A stretch of 64,000 bases of DNA from the NCBI GenBank assembly GCA_905221605.1, contig CAJNDS010001702.1:122001-186000 (forward strand), read 5' to 3'. Of this stretch, positions 18,913 through 29,488 are shown piece after piece (within the stretch, counting starts at the first letter, position 1; each line of letters starts with the position of its first letter). The stretch is from Symbiodinium natans (Eukaryota > Sar > Dinophyceae > Suessiales > Symbiodiniaceae). The translations under genes were made by a program, and so were the position numbers. Below the pieces are notes generated by a model, which searched no databases, was not told the origin of the DNA, and worked only from the letters and a program-made list of their open reading frames with translations.

Positions 18913-19408
18913 TAAACTCAGGGCCTAGGCCGCCCCCTACGTTGGGGGCTTGACCTCGGGTGGCACAAGCCGACCCAGGGTCGGCAACGCCCACGATGGG
19001 AAAGTAGTTACCCTAAACCCTTTTTTTCTGACCTGGGCGTGCCTTTTTGGGGGGGTACCCCAAGACCCCTAGGCCAGGAGGATCCGGACCCCTCACCACA
19101 GCGTGTGGTGGGACCAGGGGGCCTCAGGCCTCAAAAAACGTTGCTGACTCTTGGTTCGCTGTGGCTTTTCTTGGCCGGTGGCCCTTCTCTCTCACCTCCA
19201 GGCCCCCCCCCTGCCGCCCTGGCCCGCCTGGCAGCCTGGCCCTCCTCTTTACCCGCCAGCCGCGGGGCCTCTATATTACCTTCGAGACCTTGCTGGCAGC
19301 CTTGACAAGTTTTGAAAAGTGGACTGTTGTCTGAGTTCAGGCCTAAACCCTAAAAGAGGTTTGGGTGGCTTTGCCGCCTTGGACGGCGTGTGGTGGGAGA
19401 AAAGTGCT
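18913..19408 (+). repeat. Dispersed repeat F, copy 1
   Basis: A repeat of about 496 bp related to 27462-27922. Shared landmarks in the same order: GGGCCTAGGCCGC, CCTACGTTGGGGG, GCCCACGATGGG, GGACCAGGGGGC, GTGGACTGTTG, AGGCCTAAACCCTAAAAG and GGGAGAAAAGTG. Short ORFs inside are not conserved between the copies. Confidence 0.8.
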
Positions 19409-19511
19409 AGATGGCCCTCCACAATCGGGCCAAAGCTGCTCTTCGGCACCTCACGAAGCTTTCGAGCTTGTTCCGAAACCTAACCTTCACAGCATCTACG
19501 CCCTATCACAG

Positions 19512-19568
19512 CAAACCCTAAACCCTAAACCCTAAACCCTAAACCCTAAACCCTAAACCCTAAACCCC
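19512..19568 (-). repeat. Telomere-heptamer block
   Basis: Eight perfect CCCTAAA units. Confidence 0.95.
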
Positions 19569-19684
19569 ATGAACCTTCCAGTCGGGATTTCTGCGTTGGG
19601 GGCGCTGTGGACGAGCCCTCTCTGCTCGCCAAGTGGCTGCTGCCGTCGCCATCCGTCTCCCAGGCCACCTGCGCCAGATTCCGC

Positions 19685-19764
19685 TTGGTTTAGGGTTCAG
19701 GGTTCAGGGTTTAGTTTAGGGTTCAGGGTTCAAGGTTCAGGGTTTAGTTTAGGGTTTAGGGTTT
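19685..19764 (+). repeat. Telomere-like block with TTCAGGG higher-order pattern
   Basis: A unit of about 38 bp (TTTAGTTTAGGGTTCAGGG type) occurs twice before plain TTTAGGG. Confidence 0.8.
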
Positions 19765-19857
19765 GGGGGTTTACGAAAATACAGGGACCCTGATAATAGG
19801 AGGATTCCCCTGTGGCAAGGACCCCAATAAGGGTACCCCTATTTTCGGGAAACCCCG
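19765..19857. mobile_element. MITE-like element, family C, copy 2
   Basis: The left arm GGGGGTTTACGAAAATACAG and right arm, reversed, GGGGTTTCCCGAAAATAGGG pair. The centre contains GGAGGATTCC. It directly abuts a telomere-like block. Confidence 0.7.
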
Positions 19858-20073
19858 AAATCCGAAATCCGAAATCCTTCGCGAAGCTGAATAAAACTTG
19901 CTTCCCCTACTTAGCCCTTGATAAGGGGTAAAGAGGCCCCAAAAAAGGGGGCGGGTACCCTACTGGGGGAACGTAGGGCATGGGTTTCAGGGCTCGGAGG
20001 TTTTTCGGTGTGTTACAGGACTCTGGCGGGGTCTGAGAATTCTGCGAAGCCAGCTGCTACTATAATTAGGGTA

Positions 20074-20187
20074 TACCTTGGGGACCAAATGAGCCCTAAA
20101 ATTGGGTCCTATACCCCATACTACTATGATTCCTATTAAGGTATATGAACCATAAACCCTTTAAGGGTTCATTTCGTCCCCAAGGTA
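20074..20187. mobile_element. MITE-like element, family D, copy 2
   Basis: The same terminal repeats (TACCTTGGGGAC / GTCCCCAAGGTA) and nearly the same interior as 15025-15139. By eye roughly nine bases in ten agree. Confidence 0.8.
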
Positions 20188-20689
20188 GGGTCTAGGGTTG
20201 CCACAGGCCTGGAGGTGGGGACCTTTCTGCACAAAACGCTTCGTTCATATCAGGCAACCTCTTTGTGATTGCGTCGGCACCCTTAAATAAGGAACACACA
20301 CTCAGCTAGTTCCATCATCAGAAAACCCGACATAACCTTAAACCTTAAACCTTAAACCCTAAACCCCCTAAACGCTAAACCGATATGGTTTCAGGTACCT
20401 CCTCTCAGCAAGAGTCTTGGGCTTTTCTGGGCTAAGGATAAGGGCTGCACTCAGTGAGGGATGTACTGCAGTAGTGAAAGCCACGGCTTGCAGCACGGGG
20501 CTTGAAACTAAGAATACTTCCGATATGTCCTTAAAGACCCCCCGAACCCCCACGAGGCAACAAGCCTTAAGACCCAAACCCCCCTAAAAAACCGGGTCGT
20601 TTTAGGGTTTAGGGTTTAGGGCTCTAAAGCCCAAGACATCACGACGCATTCAGGCTTCCCCGGCCACAGAGAGGCCCAAACCCAGAATA

Positions 20690-20814
20690 GGGTTTAGGGT
20701 TTAGGGTTTAGGGTTTAGGGTTTAGGGTTTAGGGTTTAGGGTTTAGGGTTTAGGGTTTAGGATTTAGGGTTTAGGGTTTAGGGTTTAGGGTTTAGGGTTT
20801 AGGGTTTAGGGTTT
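20690..20814 (+). repeat. Telomere-heptamer block
   Basis: About 17 TTTAGGG units, one changed to ATTTAGG. Among the longest near-perfect blocks here. Confidence 0.95.
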
Positions 20815-22061
20815 CAACTCCATGCTTTCATATGGCAGCTCTGGGAGGTCCCTATTACGCCTATACCCTTAAGCCCTAAACCGTAACCTTCTAAACCCTT
20901 ACTAACCTCCTATGTAGTAACTTTCTGGGGTAGTATACTAGCATCCCCTATGACTAACCCAGAAAGGAACGACATTGGAGCCCTTCAGGTAAACCCGAAT
21001 TCATTGTCCGCATAAGCCCTCAGAAGCCCGAAGACTCGGTGGAACCCAACCGGGCCGTGCAGCTGTTCTCCGTCAATTCGAGGTTTTGGTACCTTGAGGT
21101 TTTCGGTTTAAGGTCGGTTTCGATTGTAAGGTTTAAAGGGCTTGTTTAGGGTAAGGGCTGAAGGCTTCGATACTCTGATAGCCTAAGCCCGAAACCCTTG
21201 CTACAGAGCACTTTGGGTCTTGGGCCCATGCCTGGGCTTTTTGTTCGGGCTCAAAGGGCTTATATGGAAAAGGTCTACCTGAGTCCACCGTGCTGGCATG
21301 GCCGAGCCTCCCACCCTAATATCAGCCGTTATCAGCCTCAATCCCAAAGCCTCAACCCTGAACCCTGAACCCTAAACCCTAAACTTTGAAGCCCTGCACC
21401 CTGAACACCCTCAGAGGGAGCCCTTCAAGACAAAACCTTGAATCGAAGGATGGACTTTCTTGCCTCCAATGAGACAATATACAAACCCTTCGAGGTACGT
21501 GAGATGGGGTTCCATAACTCCTGCTCTTCGGTGAGTGCATCTTCTGGCTCCTAACGCAAATCTTGAGTGTGTGGTGCCCTTCTGAACATACTAGGAGTAA
21601 ACACCGGTGATTCACGACCTCGAGTCCGCAGTACTAGCATTAAAAACCCTGCCTTAAACAAGGGCCGAAGATGAGGAGCCATACTGCTTACTGCTTCATA
21701 GCAGGGAAAGAGGGAATTGGACACCTTTATCCGCCTACTGCCCTTGAAGGGATTATACAGGGTATCTCATTCCCTCACTTCCTGCTAAAACTACTATTTG
21801 CTTTAAGAACCCTCCCACAGAGAGATAACAATCCCCATGCTACCCTGATAAGGAAGAATGTTCTTAATTTCTGAATGGCTCTTAACCCTAAACCCTAAGC
21901 CCTAAGCCCTACACCTTGAGCAAATAGTAGTAAGAATATGGCCCACTAGAGGCACGGTCATACCCTAGCGGCCCTAGCGCGCCACCAGGCCTTTCTACCC
22001 GGAAGCACCTCAAGACTCGTAAGACTCGGAGGGTGGGCAAGTTCGATTCCGGGTGTTGTTG
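20815..22061. other. Mostly unique spacer
   Basis: Few heptamers and no recognised gene. A family E inverted-repeat element lies at 21789-21931. Confidence 0.6.
21789..21931. mobile_element. MITE-like element, family E, copy 1, with internal telomere-like block
   Basis: The arms read AACTACTATTTGCTTTAAGA and, reversed, CTTACTACTATTTGCTCAAG. A short CCCTAAA/CCCTAAG block (21884-21911) lies just inside the right arm. Confidence 0.6.
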
Positions 22062-22170
22062 GTTTAGGGTTTACGGTTTAGGGTTTAGGGTTGAGGGTTT
22101 AAGGTTTAGGGTTTAGGGTTGAGGGTTTAAGGTTTAGGGTTTAGGGTTTGGGCTTTAGGGCTTAGAGGCT
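22062..22170 (+). repeat. Telomere-like block with a higher-order unit
   Basis: A unit of about 33 bp (TTTAGGGTTGAGGGTTTAAG and neighbours) is repeated twice before TTTAGGG. Confidence 0.8.
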
Positions 22171-22514
22171 CAACCCTAGGCCCTAAGATTTCATGTGTAA
22201 GGGCAATTCCGCCTCTAACTCTAAACCTTCAATCCCAAAGGTCTCAAGGCAGCAGTACCGTATGCTGCGCCCAGCCGCAGGAATCCTCGCGTAGGATACA
22301 AACAAGCCTTTAGGGCTTTGGGGGATTTGTAGGGTTGAGGTTCAGGGTTTAGGGTCTAGGGTTTAGGGTTCAGGCTTGAGGGTTTAGGGTGTAACATTCG
22401 CATCCCAGGATTAGAAACGTAAGCTCAACACCTGGCAGACGGCGAGCGACGATTCGCCATAGAACTGGCCACGTTCGAAAGGCTCTGCATCCTCAAGCGT
22501 TCTCTCTGGGAGTG

Positions 22515-22600
22515 TAGGGTTTAGGGTTTCGGGTTTAGGGTTTAGGGTTTAGGGTTTAGGGTTTAGGGTTTAGGGTTTAGGGTTTAGGGTTTAGGGTTAG
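22515..22600 (+). repeat. Telomere-heptamer block
   Basis: About twelve TTTAGGG units, one TTTCGGG. Confidence 0.95.
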
Positions 22601-24028
22601 GAGGTAGGAGGTTCCCCCACCCCCTTTCAAAACAGTCTTGATCGAGATTCTCCAGACCTTTGAAGGGAAGAATAGGTTTTTGTAAGGGATTCATTTCTGT
22701 AGGCCTAAGTACCGGAGCCGTAAACGTCACCAAAACCACCCCTTATAATCCCTATTCAAAGCATAAACCACCCTAAACCCTTAACCCCAAACCCTACAGT
22801 GATAGAGCCGATGTAAGTTGCTGTAGAGGCTTAGCTCTTTCATCATCCTGCCTACGTACGGTGGTCTCACCAAAGTCTGCTCGCGCGTTTCCGCATGGTT
22901 GTTGGCTTGAGCTAGGTGCACAGGAAGGATTTACATCCCCCTTGCGCGTCCTCGCACTCGAAGACGAGGGTGACATTCCTGAGGCAGAGTCCAGTGCTTG
23001 TGCTTTAGGGTGGGGATACCTAAGAGGCGCTTGACGGGTAACTATATAGATGGGGGGGGCCATGAGATTTCTTTATAGTTAACGGCCGGGGGTTCAAGTT
23101 CTTTGTGGATTTGGGATCTTCTTATGGTGTTCATGCAAGTTGAGAGGACCGTCAACTACCGGCACAGTTAGCTAGAGTGAGTTCTTGTGTAGTTTCATAC
23201 ATATATTTATATACGTATATAAATATATATGTATATGTATATATATGTGATTATATGTGTACTGTTTATGTGGCTGTTTAGAGAGGAGAATATTGCTAAA
23301 GGCCCAATCGGGGACGCCAGCTTTCGGGAGGCCAAATGGCGAAGGAGGCAAACTTTGGGGTTTAGGGTTTAGGGTTTTGGGTCAAACTAGGACAGCTGAG
23401 GGGTTTGGGGTTTAGGGTCAAACAAGGACAGCTGGCCTCAGGGGTCCAAAAGAGGCTCAAGCCAATCTTGCTTTAGGATTTTTAGGGAGGTCTTTATGGT
23501 TTTGGATTTCAAGGTTTTGGATTTGAGGGCTTTTAGGGTTTAGGGTTTGTAGGGTTTAGGGTTTGGAGGGTTTAGGGTTTGGGGTTGACCCCCCCCCCCC
23601 CCCCCGCTCCAAAGCCTAAACCCTTAAACAACCCTAATAAGCCTCGTATGCCCTAACCCTTGAAGGCTTGGGGAGTAAAGGGTTCAGAATTCAAAGGTCA
23701 GGTTGATGCCCCCGCTCATGGTAACAGGTACATACCACGCTAGGTGAGCATAGTTATCCCACCCATGTTTTTTTCAATTAAGGCCTGCTATTGAAAGGGG
23801 TATATCCTACGCTAAGGTCTACAGAATAAGCTACTGGAGCTGGGGTTGTGCTTCATTGATCAAACATCCAACTACAAACGGCCACTCTATTAAATGGGTC
23901 CCCTTTCTGGGTGCCCGAATTAGTTATCAGGGCCGTACTGCAACAGGGACCCATAAAGGGACAACAAACCCTAACAACCCTAACACCTACAAACCCTCAA
24001 CCCCAACCCAAGTTCCTGAGACTTCTCC
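22601..24028. other. Spacer with TA-rich and poly-C tracts
   Basis: TA/TATG-rich tract at 23196-23262, duplicated phrases near 23370-23430, and poly-C at 23590-23605. No gene recognised. Confidence 0.6.
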
Positions 24029-24095
24029 CTAAACCCTAAACCCTAAACCCTAAACCCTAAACCCTAAACCCTAAACCCTAAACCCTAAACCCTAC
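24029..24095 (-). repeat. Telomere-heptamer block
   Basis: Nine to ten perfect CCCTAAA units. Confidence 0.95.
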
Positions 24096-24601
24096 TCTCC
24101 AAGCATCTCAAGGTCAAGCACTTTCGTGGGGTCGTTCTGCGCATCTTCCTTTGAAGAGTCAGGTTCGGACACGAACCCTGTGAAGCCTCCCCCCAAAAAA
24201 GCAGCGTCCAAGGTCTACGGACCAGGGTCTATAGATTCTAGGGTCTAGGGGCTAGGGTCTACGGTCTGGGGTCCAGGGCGTAGGGTTTAGGGGCTCACGG
24301 CTTCGGGTTTAGGATTTGTGTTGACTTCAGGGGCTTCGGATTCGAAAGGTTACGTGCCGAAAGCTCCGAAGTCTCAAGGATTCCTCTAAAGTAGGCTCCC
24401 TTTTCCTGCAGCGCTTCTTAAGCGTCGATCACAGCTATTCCCGGCCTGGGGGTAGGTTCCCCTTGCCGTGGCCGGACCCTAAGCTTTCTACTTTTTTTGT
24501 TAGTAATTGCGTTGTCGCAGTGATTTCCCCTAAGCAACTTTCTTGGACCTAGGGCCCGATGTCGTTCTCAGTTCCTGAAGGGTGGTTGGCAGCTGTCGTG
24601 G

Positions 24602-24800
24602 ACAAGTGGCGTTACTAGAATTACTAGAATTACTAGAATTACTAGAATTTCTAGAATTGCTAGAACTACTAGTTTTACTAGAAATACTAGAAGTACTAGA
24701 ATTACTAGAATTACTAGAATTACTAGAACTACTAGAAAAACTAGAACTACTAGAATTACTAGAACTACTAGAATTTCTAGAATTACTAGAATTATTAGAA
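24602..24800. repeat. 9-bp minisatellite, unit ACTAGAATT and variants
   Basis: About 21 copies of a nonamer with ACTAGAACT, ACTAGAATT and ACTAGAAAT variants. Because 9 is a multiple of 3, it opens Leu/Glu-rich frames on one strand and Ser/Asn-rich frames on the other; these are by-products. Confidence 0.9.
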
Positions 24801-25616
24801 TCCCTAGAACCATTGCGGAGCTTGTGGGAGCTAAACAAATCATCTCAGTCAGATCTCGATTACGATTCACTGCTACTCACTGCTTTTACATGAAAGCTGT
24901 CAAGTTGCAAAATACATTCCTCCCATAAGGGGCCACTTGGGAACAGCGCCCAACTGTCGGTTCATGGTCACAGGACCCAAAGGCTCGAAAACCGCTCGCC
25001 CCCCCCCCCCCCTTTCGCACACACGCACGCACGCTCGCACGCACCCCGCCACACACACACACAGAGAGTTAACAACATCGTCAGTATCACTGGTGCAAGT
25101 CAGCGAGGCTGAATTGTTTCCAGCATCTTCATCATTCATCGTCTGAATACTACCCAAACAGCGAGTGTAAAACAGAGGACAATACGTGATTGACACAGCT
25201 TGCAGGTACATGGGCGGCCAAGTCCTGCATCTCTTGAAAGGTAGCAGAATTGGGCACACACACACATGCATCCTGCCGTCAACCTTAAACAAAACTCCAA
25301 AGCCGTAGGTGCTTGGGTGCCTTTGTTTTGCGGAATGGTTTGGTGGTGCTTATAAGGGAGATTCAAACAATGGCATTCTAGGCCCCTTCTCAAGACGGGT
25401 CCCTGAGGATGTGCGGCGTAGCATCCAATGCGAGATCTGGCTTCTTGCCGGGGTTGTCCTGTGATCAACAGTCTGAGGCATCTGCGGGGGGACCTACACC
25501 TGACTCAGTGTGTGGTTTAGAGCTTGTAGGGTTTAGAGTTTAGGGGTGTGGGAAACGAATTGCCAACACGGAAACACCAAAGCACTAAGCGGCGCCAACT
25601 ACGGGTATTTGGCGGA

Positions 25617-25754
25617 TGGGGGGTGGGGGGGGGGGGGGGGGTGGGGGGGTTGGGGGGGGGGGTGGGGGGGGGGGGGGGTGGGGGGGTTGGGGGGGGGTGG
25701 GGGGGGGGGGGGGTGGTTGGGGGGGGGGGGGGGTGGAGGGGGGGGGGGTGGGGA
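25617..25754. repeat. Very G-rich tract with G-quadruplex potential
   Basis: About 138 bp, nearly all G with single T or TT breaks. The Gly/Trp and Pro/His frames it opens are not genes. Confidence 0.95.
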
Positions 25755-25972
25755 ATATATCTGGAAAGAACCAAAAGAATAATCCCTTTTTTCCTTACCC
25801 TTAATAAGGAAGAACATGTTTTTGGGTGTTCTTAAGCAAGTCGTAGCTAAGCCCCAACAAAAGATGACTCCCAGCACCTAAGCTTGACGCCGAAATTCCT
25901 TATGCCGCGGTATCCTCGCACGAGAGGAAAGGTTGAGGCCTGAGGCTTTTATAAAGTGCCTACCGAAAGGGG

Positions 25973-26030
25973 TTTAGAGTTTAGGTTTAGGGTTTAGGGT
26001 TTAGGGTTTAGGGTTGAGGGTTTAGGGTAA
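25973..26030 (+). repeat. Telomere-heptamer block
   Basis: Seven TTTAGGG-type units, including one TTGAGGG. Confidence 0.9.
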
Positions 26031-27461
26031 AACCTCGAGGTGGAGTCTCACCTCCTCCGCTTCCCCCGGGCCAAGACACAGCTCTCCAACCCTAAGCCCC
26101 AAACCCTCAAACCTTAAGCCACTCAACCCTGAAACCCTCAAGCCCCAGAAACCCTAAACCCTCAACGCTGATACCCCAAACACCCTAAACCCTAAACCCG
26201 AAACCCTAGACCCTATGTAAACCCCAAACGGCCCTAAAACCTAAACTTTAAACGCCCTGACGCAAACAGGTATCCCAAGACCCCGAACGCGCCTCGGTAA
26301 AGGTGTCGTCCACAGAAACGATCCAACCAGGGCGGACCTTCTTCAGGTTTAGGGTTTCGGGCTTTGGGTTTTGAGGCTGAAGGGTTCAGACCTTTAGGGT
26401 TAAGGGCTTGGGGCTTTAGTGGTGTATGGGATTTGGGGATTATAGGACTTCGGGGCTTTGGAGTTTGGAGTTTAGGGTCCGAGGTTTGGGCTTAAGGCTT
26501 CGGGGTCTGAGCCATTAAGAGCAACCAGCTATCCCAAAAATCAGGAGGGGGGAACATGTGCTTCACACGGGCACACACACATTTCGAGGATTTCAAGCAG
26601 GTTTAGGAAATGTGGCAAAAGCACAGGAAACACATTGAACACGCACGCCGAATCTGTGAGGCGGGCTTTGAAGACCCGAGAGTACTCCGGGAGGAACCTA
26701 AACCTGCTTTTCGGTGACTCGACACTCTAAACCCTGGCCAAAAGACAGGGGAACACGGGACTGCACACCCCGTAGCTTCGCTCTTCGCCGCTTTGCGCTA
26801 TTAGGGTTGAAGATAGGTCTCGGCCCAAAACGAGGGCTGTGGGGGGGGTGGACAAAGTTCAGATGTTTAGGCTTCAGGTTTGAGAGGCTTCGAAGAAGAG
26901 CAGCACTTAACTTTTTCAATTCCAAGGCGTTTATACATGCTCCTGCTTACCAACTGAAGACTGAACCTGAGGCCCTAAACCTTTTAGGCAACTCTAAGAC
27001 TCTAGTCTTTCCAGCCCTGAACCTTAAGCTCCTAAACCCTAAGCCCTGTAACAAAGTAAAACCCCAACCTCTAGCCAGCTGTGGCGTCTCCTGGCTGCCA
27101 AGGGCAGGACTTTAGGGCTTCAGGCGCTTTATGCCTTAAGGGCTGAGGGCTTTAGAGGGTGAAGGGTTGCAGGATGAGGGCTTGCGGGAAGTGGTAAGAA
27201 CTGGAGTTGACAGGGGTGTGGGCCTGTACCCGAAAAGAACCCAAAAAACCCTACAGTCCCCAAAAGCCCTTAAAAGCAACAAAAATCAATCAACCCTCAA
27301 CCCTCAACCCTAAACCCTATACCCCAAAACCCTAAATTTGCGTCCAGGAGGCGCCAGCGGCAAAGAGGGGACCATCTTCTCGGTTCAGTTCTTTCCTGAG
27401 CTCATCGAACCCGAAACCCTCAGAGCTGTGCGCCTAAAGCCGAAGCTCCTGTAAAAACCCT

Positions 27462-27922
27462 AAACTCGGGGCCTAGGCCGCGCCCCTACGTTGGGGGGCG
27501 GCGCTGAAGCCCTTCGACTTCGATGGCGCAAGCATGCGCAAGCCGACCCAGATGCCCACGATGGGCCTGGTACCGGGACACATTCACCAACACTGTTCCC
27601 TTTTAGTTTTTCGAGGCCCAAGGCCCCCAGCCCAGGGTCCTGGATCGCCGCAGCGTGCCCAGGGACCAGGGGGCTTCAGGCCGGCTCAGGCAAGGCGGGT
27701 GCTCAAAAAACTCTGCGCCCTTCGCACCCTGGCGCCCTGGCCTTGGCCAACCAAGGCCCCGGCATGAGACCAGCCCCCTTTGCACCCCTAGCCCTCCTGG
27801 GAAAGTCATGAAACTGAATGAGCTTTTAGAAGTGGACTGTTGCCCTGAGTTTAGGCCTAAACCCTAAAAGGAATAGGTTTGGGTGGCTCTGCCGCGTAGG
27901 GCGTGGGGTGGGAGAAAAGTGT
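27462..27922 (+). repeat. Dispersed repeat F, copy 2
   Basis: About 461 bp. It shares the ordered landmarks listed for 18913-19408, with internal length differences. Confidence 0.8.
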
Positions 27923-28593
27923 TAAAAAAGAAGGCCTTAGGGTTTAGGGTTTAGGGTTCCGGTTCAGGGTTCAGGATTAGGATTTAAGGCTTAGGGTTTC
28001 GTTTTTTGGTTTTGAACGCGGAGGTCACCCACAAAAACAGACTAAGGATACCACTGGGGGGCCCTAGGAATGTTTTCATTTCTGAAGAAAAGGTTGGGGG
28101 GTTGAGGCTCGTCTATAGAAGGCGTGGGAGAGGAAACCCTGGACCCTATATTCTATAAACTCTAAACCTGCGAAGGCAGACGGAGCTTGAAGCTGTACAG
28201 ACAGGGGTGCACATTAGGGCTTCAGGTCTTCGGGCTAAACTCGAAACCCTGAACACGAAACAGCTAAGAGGGCCACAGCCTCCATCTGCAAACAAGATCA
28301 ACTCAGCAACGTCGACTCTGGGTATCGCTCTGTCCTCAACACTCTGAATGCAGCAAGTGCTATAGTATGGTGGGTATGGATTTTTCAGGAAAGCATCCAC
28401 TATCCCAAGGGCCTACCCGGAAATCCCAAATCCTAAGCCTGCCGTTGAGGGACATAACCCGCTTCCGCCTTGGCACAGGGCCGGAGCAATACCATACGTG
28501 CCGAGCCGCACTTTGAGATTCTTCAGTTGACCATCTTCGGTCTGGCACAGGGGACAGCGAAGCTTGCTCTGATGTTCAGGTTTTGGTGTTTAG

Positions 28594-28720
28594 GTTCAGG
28601 GTTTAGGGTTTGGGTTTAGGGTTTAGGGTTTAGGGTTTAGGGTTTAGGGTTTAGGGTTTAGGGTTTAGGGTTTAGGGTTTAGGGTTTAGGGTTTAGGGTT
28701 TAGGGTTTAGGGTTTAGGGT
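28594..28720 (+). repeat. Telomere-heptamer block
   Basis: About 18 TTTAGGG units. Confidence 0.95.
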
Positions 28721-28770
28721 TTTCTCCCCCGATCTCTGCCAGCCCCAAACCCTTAAACCCTAAACCATAT

Positions 28771-28878
28771 GGGGGCTTCCGAAAATCGGCGGTACCTTAT
28801 TGGTGGTCCTGAGCATCAGGGAATCCTACTTCTTGGGGGTTTGTGTTGGGGGTCCCTTATTTTCTCAGAAATACCCCC
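28771..28878. mobile_element. MITE-like element, family C, copy 3
   Basis: The left arm GGGGGCTTCCGAAAATCGGC and right arm, reversed, GGGGGTATTTCTGAGAAAAT pair. The interior GGGAATCCTACT is shared with other copies. Confidence 0.65.
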
Positions 28879-29028
28879 TCCATACGACCCCCCCCCCCCC
28901 GCCCCCCCAAGGTTCTCCCCATAATTCGAGCTGTTTAAGGATAATGAAACCGAATTCAGGTTATTTCAGGGGGGAACCGAGGGCCGGGTGGGGGGTATAG
29001 AGGGGGGTAGTAGGGGAACCCCTTATTT

Positions 29029-29101
29029 ACCCTAAACCCTAAACCCTAAATCCCGAAACCCCAAACCCTAAACCCTACACCCTACACCCTAAACCCTAAA
29101 A
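29029..29101 (-). repeat. Telomere-heptamer block
   Basis: About ten CCCTAAA units with CCCTACA and CCCGAAA variants. Confidence 0.9.
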
Positions 29102-29373
29102 AACATCACACTGCGAGGCTCAGGCATCGAAGGACTTGATCTCATCGCTCACTTTTCGGCCTGTCCACCGTGAGGCTTTGGGGTTGAAGCCTTTTCAGGG
29201 ACCGGCTCCCGAATGACTGGGTTTGAGGGTTTGGGGTTTAGGGTTTGGGGTTTAGGGTTTAGGGTTTAGGGTGACTACTTTCCGAACACTCTGAAACATA
29301 CTCCTCGACAAGACCCCTTCAAACCAGCCAGGGAAAACATTCTAAGTCTCAAGAGCCTGCTTGAACCTTTTCT

Positions 29374-29488
29374 GGGGGGCTTAGGAAAATAGGGGACCCC
29401 CAATTTTGATCCCCAAATGGTAGGATTCCTTTATCATAAGGACCCCCCCCCCCCAAACCAAAAAAAAGTACCCCTAATTTCGGTAACC
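29374..29488. mobile_element. MITE-like element, family C, copy 4
   Basis: The left arm GGAAAATAGGGGACCCC, interior TGGTAGGATTCC and right arm TACCCCTAATTTCGGTAACC match the family. A poly-C run interrupts the right half. Confidence 0.65.

Larger units (their letters stand above)
24801..28593. other. Spacer belt, few telomere blocks
   Basis: No recognised gene. It holds poly-C at 25000-25013, CA/CACG-rich sequence 25016-25063, the G-rich tract above, a TTTAGGG block at 25973-26030 and repeat F copy 2. The stretch 26500-27300 is largely unique without coding signal. Confidence 0.6.

Noticed and set aside
22030-22056. tRNA-like T-arm (AAGTTCGATTCCGGG)
   Set aside because: The flanking stem does not pair, and no acceptor, D-arm or anticodon arm can be drawn.
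24530-24893. ORFs on both strands rich in Leu/Glu or Ser/Asn
   Set aside because: They follow from the 9-bp minisatellite, whose unit length is a multiple of three.
25517-25877. Gly/Trp- and Pro/His-rich ORFs on both strands
   Set aside because: They lie in a nearly pure G tract; length and composition are explained by the tract.
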